A stretch of DNA of 64,000 nt from Rathayibacter sp. VKM Ac-2760 (GTDB lineage Bacteria > Actinomycetota > Actinomycetes > Actinomycetales > Microbacteriaceae), in NCBI RefSeq assembly GCF_009834185.1, contig NZ_CP047173.1, positions 1,054,001 to 1,118,000 of the forward strand, given 5' to 3'. Position 1 is the stretch's first letter; each line of letters starts with the position of its first letter. The notes beneath the pieces were generated by a model that saw only the letters and a list, made by a program, of their open reading frames with translations, was not told where the DNA came from and did not search any database. This document shows positions 61,462 through 64,000 of this stretch, in pieces. Made by a program: the position numbers and the translations under genes.

Positions 61462-62381
61462 TGTCGGCCATCGAAGCCCTGCCGTTCACCCAGGCCGGCA
61501 CGGACGACACCGATCTGACCACGCCGAAGAAGGCGCCCAAGGCCTCGAAGGGCGCGACCAAGCGCACTCTCGGCGACTGGGCGATCCTGATCGTGGCCGT
61601 CGTGATCGGTCTCGTCATCATCAGCCCGGTGCTGCTGATCCTGCTCAACTCGTTCAAGACCCCCGCCGAGTACTCGGTGGGCGGTCCGCTGGCCTTCCCG
61701 ACCGGCCTCTCCTTCGACGGCCTCTCGACCTTCTGGGAGCGGGTGAACTTCCCGGAGAAGCTCGGCAACTCGATCCTGATCTCGGGCTCGGTCGCGATTC
61801 TCGCGGTCGCCCTCTCGGTGCTCAACGCCTACGCCATCGGTATCGGCCGGGTGAAGGGCCGCAGCTGGATCATCATCCTGTTCCTGCTGGCGAACATGCT
61901 GCCGCAGGAGGCCCTGCTCTACCCGCTCTACTACATGTTCAAGGCGGTCGGGATCTACGACAGCCAGCTCTCGGTGATCATCATCTTCACCGTGATCCAG
62001 TCGGCGTTCGGCACCTATCTGCTCTCCAGCGTCTACGGCACCTTCCCGAAGGAGATCCTCGAGGCCGCGGCGCTCGACGGCGCCTCGAAGTGGCAGGTGC
62101 TCACCCGGGTGATCGTGCCGATCTCGCGACCGACCCTCTCGGTGCTGATGATCTTCTTCTTCATCTGGACCTGGAACGAGTTCCTCATCCCGCTGGTCTT
62201 CCTGGTGAGCGACGCGACGCAGACCGTCCCGATCGCGATCTCCAGCCTCCAGGGCGACAAGATCATGGACGTCACGACGACCAGTGCGAGCGCCCTGCTG
62301 GGCCTGCTGCCGACGCTGATCTTCTTCCTGATCTTCCAGCGCACGCTCACCCGCGGCATCACCGCCGGCGCGGTCAAGTAA
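61461..62381 (+). CDS. Sugar ABC transporter permease (MalG type)
   Basis: A 306-residue permease; six membrane segments starting WAILIVAVVIGLVIISPVLL after a Lys-rich leader. EAA loop: EAAALDGASKWQVLTRVIVP (about 197-216). FKTPAEYSVGGPLAFP after TM1 and WTWNEFLIPLVFL near the end are family features. The ribosome-binding site GAAGGAG lies inside the preceding gene, so translation is coupled. It pairs with the upstream permease and the lipoprotein receptor. Confidence 0.93.
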   Translation: MSAIEALPFTQAGTDDTDLTTPKKAPKASKGATKRTLGDWAILIVAVVIGLVIISPVLLILLNSFKTPAEYSVGGPLAFPTGLSFDGLSTFWERVNFPEKLGNSILISGSVAILAVALSVLNAYAIGIGRVKGRSWIIILFLLANMLPQEALLYPLYYMFKAVGIYDSQLSVIIIFTVIQSAFGTYLLSSVYGTFPKEILEAAALDGASKWQVLTRVIVPISRPTLSVLMIFFFIWTWNEFLIPLVFLVSDATQTVPIAISSLQGDKIMDVTTTSASALLGLLPTLIFFLIFQRTLTRGITAGAVK

Positions 62382-62416
62382 CCGCCGCCCCTTCCGCATC
62401 AGAAAGGCACCACCGC

Positions 62417-64000
62417 ATGAAGTTCACCGACGGGTTCTGGCAGACGAGGGCCGGATTCACCGCCCTCTTCGCGCAGGAGGCCTACGACATCCGCTCGCAC
62501 GGCTCCTCGCTCGAGGTCATCGCCCCGACCAAGGTCATCGAGGGTCGCGGCGACGTGCTGAACCGGCCGACACTGACCGTCACCGTGTCCTCGCCGGCCG
62601 AGGGCGTCGCGAAGGTCCGGATCGAGCACTGGCGCGGCACCGCCACCCGCGGCGGCTTCGACCTGGTCGACGGCGCGGTCGGCGAGGCGAGCGTCACGGA
62701 GGCGGGCGGCGTCCTGCGCACCGGCGACCTCGAGGTCCGCGTCGCACAGGGCGCGCCCTGGTCGCTCGAGTTCTGGGACACCGCGACGAGCACCCGCCTC
62801 ACCGGCTCCGGGCACAAGGCCGAGGGCTACCTCACCGGACCCGACGGCGCCGCCTACCTGCACGAGCAGCTCGACCTCGGCGTCGGCGAGCTCGTCTACG
62901 GCCTGGGCGAGCGCTTCGGCCCGTTCGTCAAGAACGGCCAGACGGTCGACGTCTGGAACGCCGACGGCGGCACCTCCTCCGAGCAGGCCTACAAGAACGT
63001 CCCCTTCTACCTCTCCAGCCGCGGCTACGGCGTGCTCGTCAACGACCCGGGACTGGTCTCGTTCGAGATCGGCTCCGAGTCGGTCGAGCGCGTGCAGTTC
63101 TCCGTCGGCGGCGAGGCGCTGGAGTACCTGGTGATCCAGGGCCCCACCAAGAAGGACGTGCTCCGCCGCTACACCGGCCTGGCCGGCCGCCCCGCGATCG
63201 TCCCCGCCTGGAGCTACGGCCTCTGGCTGACCACCAGCTTCACCACCAGCTACGACGAGGAGACGGTCAACTCCTTCATCGACGGCTTCGCCGAGCGTGA
63301 GCTGCCGCTGTCGGCCTTCCACTTCGACTGCTTCTGGATGCGCGAGTTCCAGTGGACCGACCTGGAGTGGGACCCGCGCACCTTCCCGGACCCGGAGGGC
63401 ATCCTCGCCCGCCTGCACGAGCGCGGCCTGCGCACCTGCGTCTGGATCAACCCCTACATCGGCCAGGCCTCCGCGCTGTTCGAGGAGGGCCGGGAGAAGG
63501 GCTACCTGCTGCGCACGACCGCGGGCGACGTCTGGCAGTGGGACCTCTGGGTGGCCGGCATGGCGCTGATCGACTTCACGAACCCGGAGGCGACCCGCTG
63601 GTTCCAGGACAAGCTGCGCGTCCTGGTCCGCCAGGGCGTCGACTCGTTCAAGACCGACTTCGGCGAGCGCATCCCGTCGGAGGGCGTGGCCTGGTTCGAC
63701 GGCTCCGACCCCGAGGGCATGCACAACTGGTACACCCAGCTCTACAACCGCGCGGTGTTCGACGTGCTGGAGGAGGAGCTCGGCGAGGGACGCGCGGCGC
63801 TCTTCGCCCGCAGCGCCACGGTCGGCGGGCAGGCGCTGCCGGTGCACTGGGGCGGCGACAACACCTCCTCCTACGTCTCGATGGCGGAGACCCTGCGCGG
63901 CGGGCTCTCGCTCGCGCTCGGCGGGTTCGCCTTCTGGGCGCACGACATCGGGGGCTTCGAGGGCACGCCCGACCCGGGGGTCTTCAAGCGCTGGCTCGCC
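62417..64000 (+). CDS. GH31 alpha-xylosidase (YicI type), partial at window end
   Basis: The first 528 codons; the gene continues past the window. It removes alpha-linked xylose (isoprimeverose, xyloglucan oligosaccharides) in the cytoplasm; no signal peptide is present. N-terminal beta-sandwich with LVYGLGERFGPFVKNGQTVD, then the barrel: WSYGLWLTTSFTTSYDEETV, LSAFHFDCFWMREFQWTDLE. The nucleophile is D414 in FKTDFGERIP and the acid/base D481 in HWGGDNTSSY, nearly the same numbers as E. coli YicI (416 and 482). The KTDFGERIP context separates it from alpha-glucosidases. AGAAAGG precedes ATG 62417, 35 bp after the permease stop. Confidence 0.94.
   Translation, partial: MKFTDGFWQTRAGFTALFAQEAYDIRSHGSSLEVIAPTKVIEGRGDVLNRPTLTVTVSSPAEGVAKVRIEHWRGTATRGGFDLVDGAVGEASVTEAGGVLRTGDLEVRVAQGAPWSLEFWDTATSTRLTGSGHKAEGYLTGPDGAAYLHEQLDLGVGELVYGLGERFGPFVKNGQTVDVWNADGGTSSEQAYKNVPFYLSSRGYGVLVNDPGLVSFEIGSESVERVQFSVGGEALEYLVIQGPTKKDVLRRYTGLAGRPAIVPAWSYGLWLTTSFTTSYDEETVNSFIDGFAERELPLSAFHFDCFWMREFQWTDLEWDPRTFPDPEGILARLHERGLRTCVWINPYIGQASALFEEGREKGYLLRTTAGDVWQWDLWVAGMALIDFTNPEATRWFQDKLRVLVRQGVDSFKTDFGERIPSEGVAWFDGSDPEGMHNWYTQLYNRAVFDVLEEELGEGRAALFARSATVGGQALPVHWGGDNTSSYVSMAETLRGGLSLALGGFAFWAHDIGGFEGTPDPGVFKRWLA

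Overview
The window is a chromosomal stretch of a very GC-rich actinobacterium. Cystathionine beta-synthase next to cystathionine gamma-synthase, a class Ib ribonucleotide reductase operon (nrdHIEF) behind NrdR boxes, a HAIR operator in front of a Clp ATPase, a PASTA-tailed penicillin-binding protein, and abundant intergenic palindromes of the type CTGGTCGAGTAGCCC...GGGCGTATCGAGACC all fit Microbacteriaceae (Rathayibacter/Curtobacterium/Clavibacter-like). The genus is an inference. No rRNA, tRNA, CRISPR array, transposase or phage module was seen.

Layout. 1-4 kb: an excalibur-domain secreted protein cut by the window edge, a gene remnant with a palindrome cluster, a DUF305/DUF3105 pair, and an NRAMP Mn transporter. 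4-6.6 kb: transsulfuration (cbs, metB). 6.6-7.2 kb: a tandem repeat array. 7.2-13.5 kb: a cyclase-family protein, two translationally coupled glycosyltransferases with a coiled-coil partner, a truncated HemD/winged-helix remnant, a DUF559 protein and a badly frameshifted glycerate kinase. 13.5-18.2 kb: the nrdHIEF operon. 18.4-26.1 kb: acetyltransferase, aldo/keto reductase, ClpC-type ATPase, small membrane protein, bifunctional PBP. 26.3-34.7 kb: a pyrimidine-dimer-glycosylase-like gene with an internal amber codon, a PPTase-like protein, secreted proteins including a large GH43-like enzyme, and a serine hydrolase. 34.7-41 kb: ChvE/MmsAB sugar importer, an SDR and a LacI regulator. 41-49.6 kb: a repeat array and a four-gene FtsX-type ABC system whose permeases show many frame changes. 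49.7-54.6 kb: a DUF1801-like protein, a histidine phosphatase and an osmoprotectant importer with fused permease/binding protein. 54.8-64 kb: a xylose/xyloside locus.

How the genes work together. The right end is the most coherent unit. xylA and xylB (leftward) and a LacI regulator followed by a binding-protein importer plus GH31 alpha-xylosidase (rightward) share a control region. Two 14-bp operators there are exact reverse complements of each other, one before the regulator and one before the importer. The predicted flow is import of an alpha-xyloside (for example isoprimeverose), intracellular hydrolysis to xylose, isomerisation and phosphorylation. With ChvE/MmsAB and the secreted GH43-like enzyme this suggests a plant-polymer-using bacterium.

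Four intergenic repeat families were found by eye: A (long bipartite palindromes, 8 loci), B (61-bp hairpins, 3 copies), C (about 90-110-bp tandem units of GGCTCG/CGTGCCGG half-sites, 3 arrays) and D (about 70-80-bp elements, 2 copies). Several genes (the first glycosyltransferase, glycerate kinase, both FtsX permeases) keep protein-like sequence but hop between frames, so part of the pseudogene signal may be sequencing indels rather than biology.
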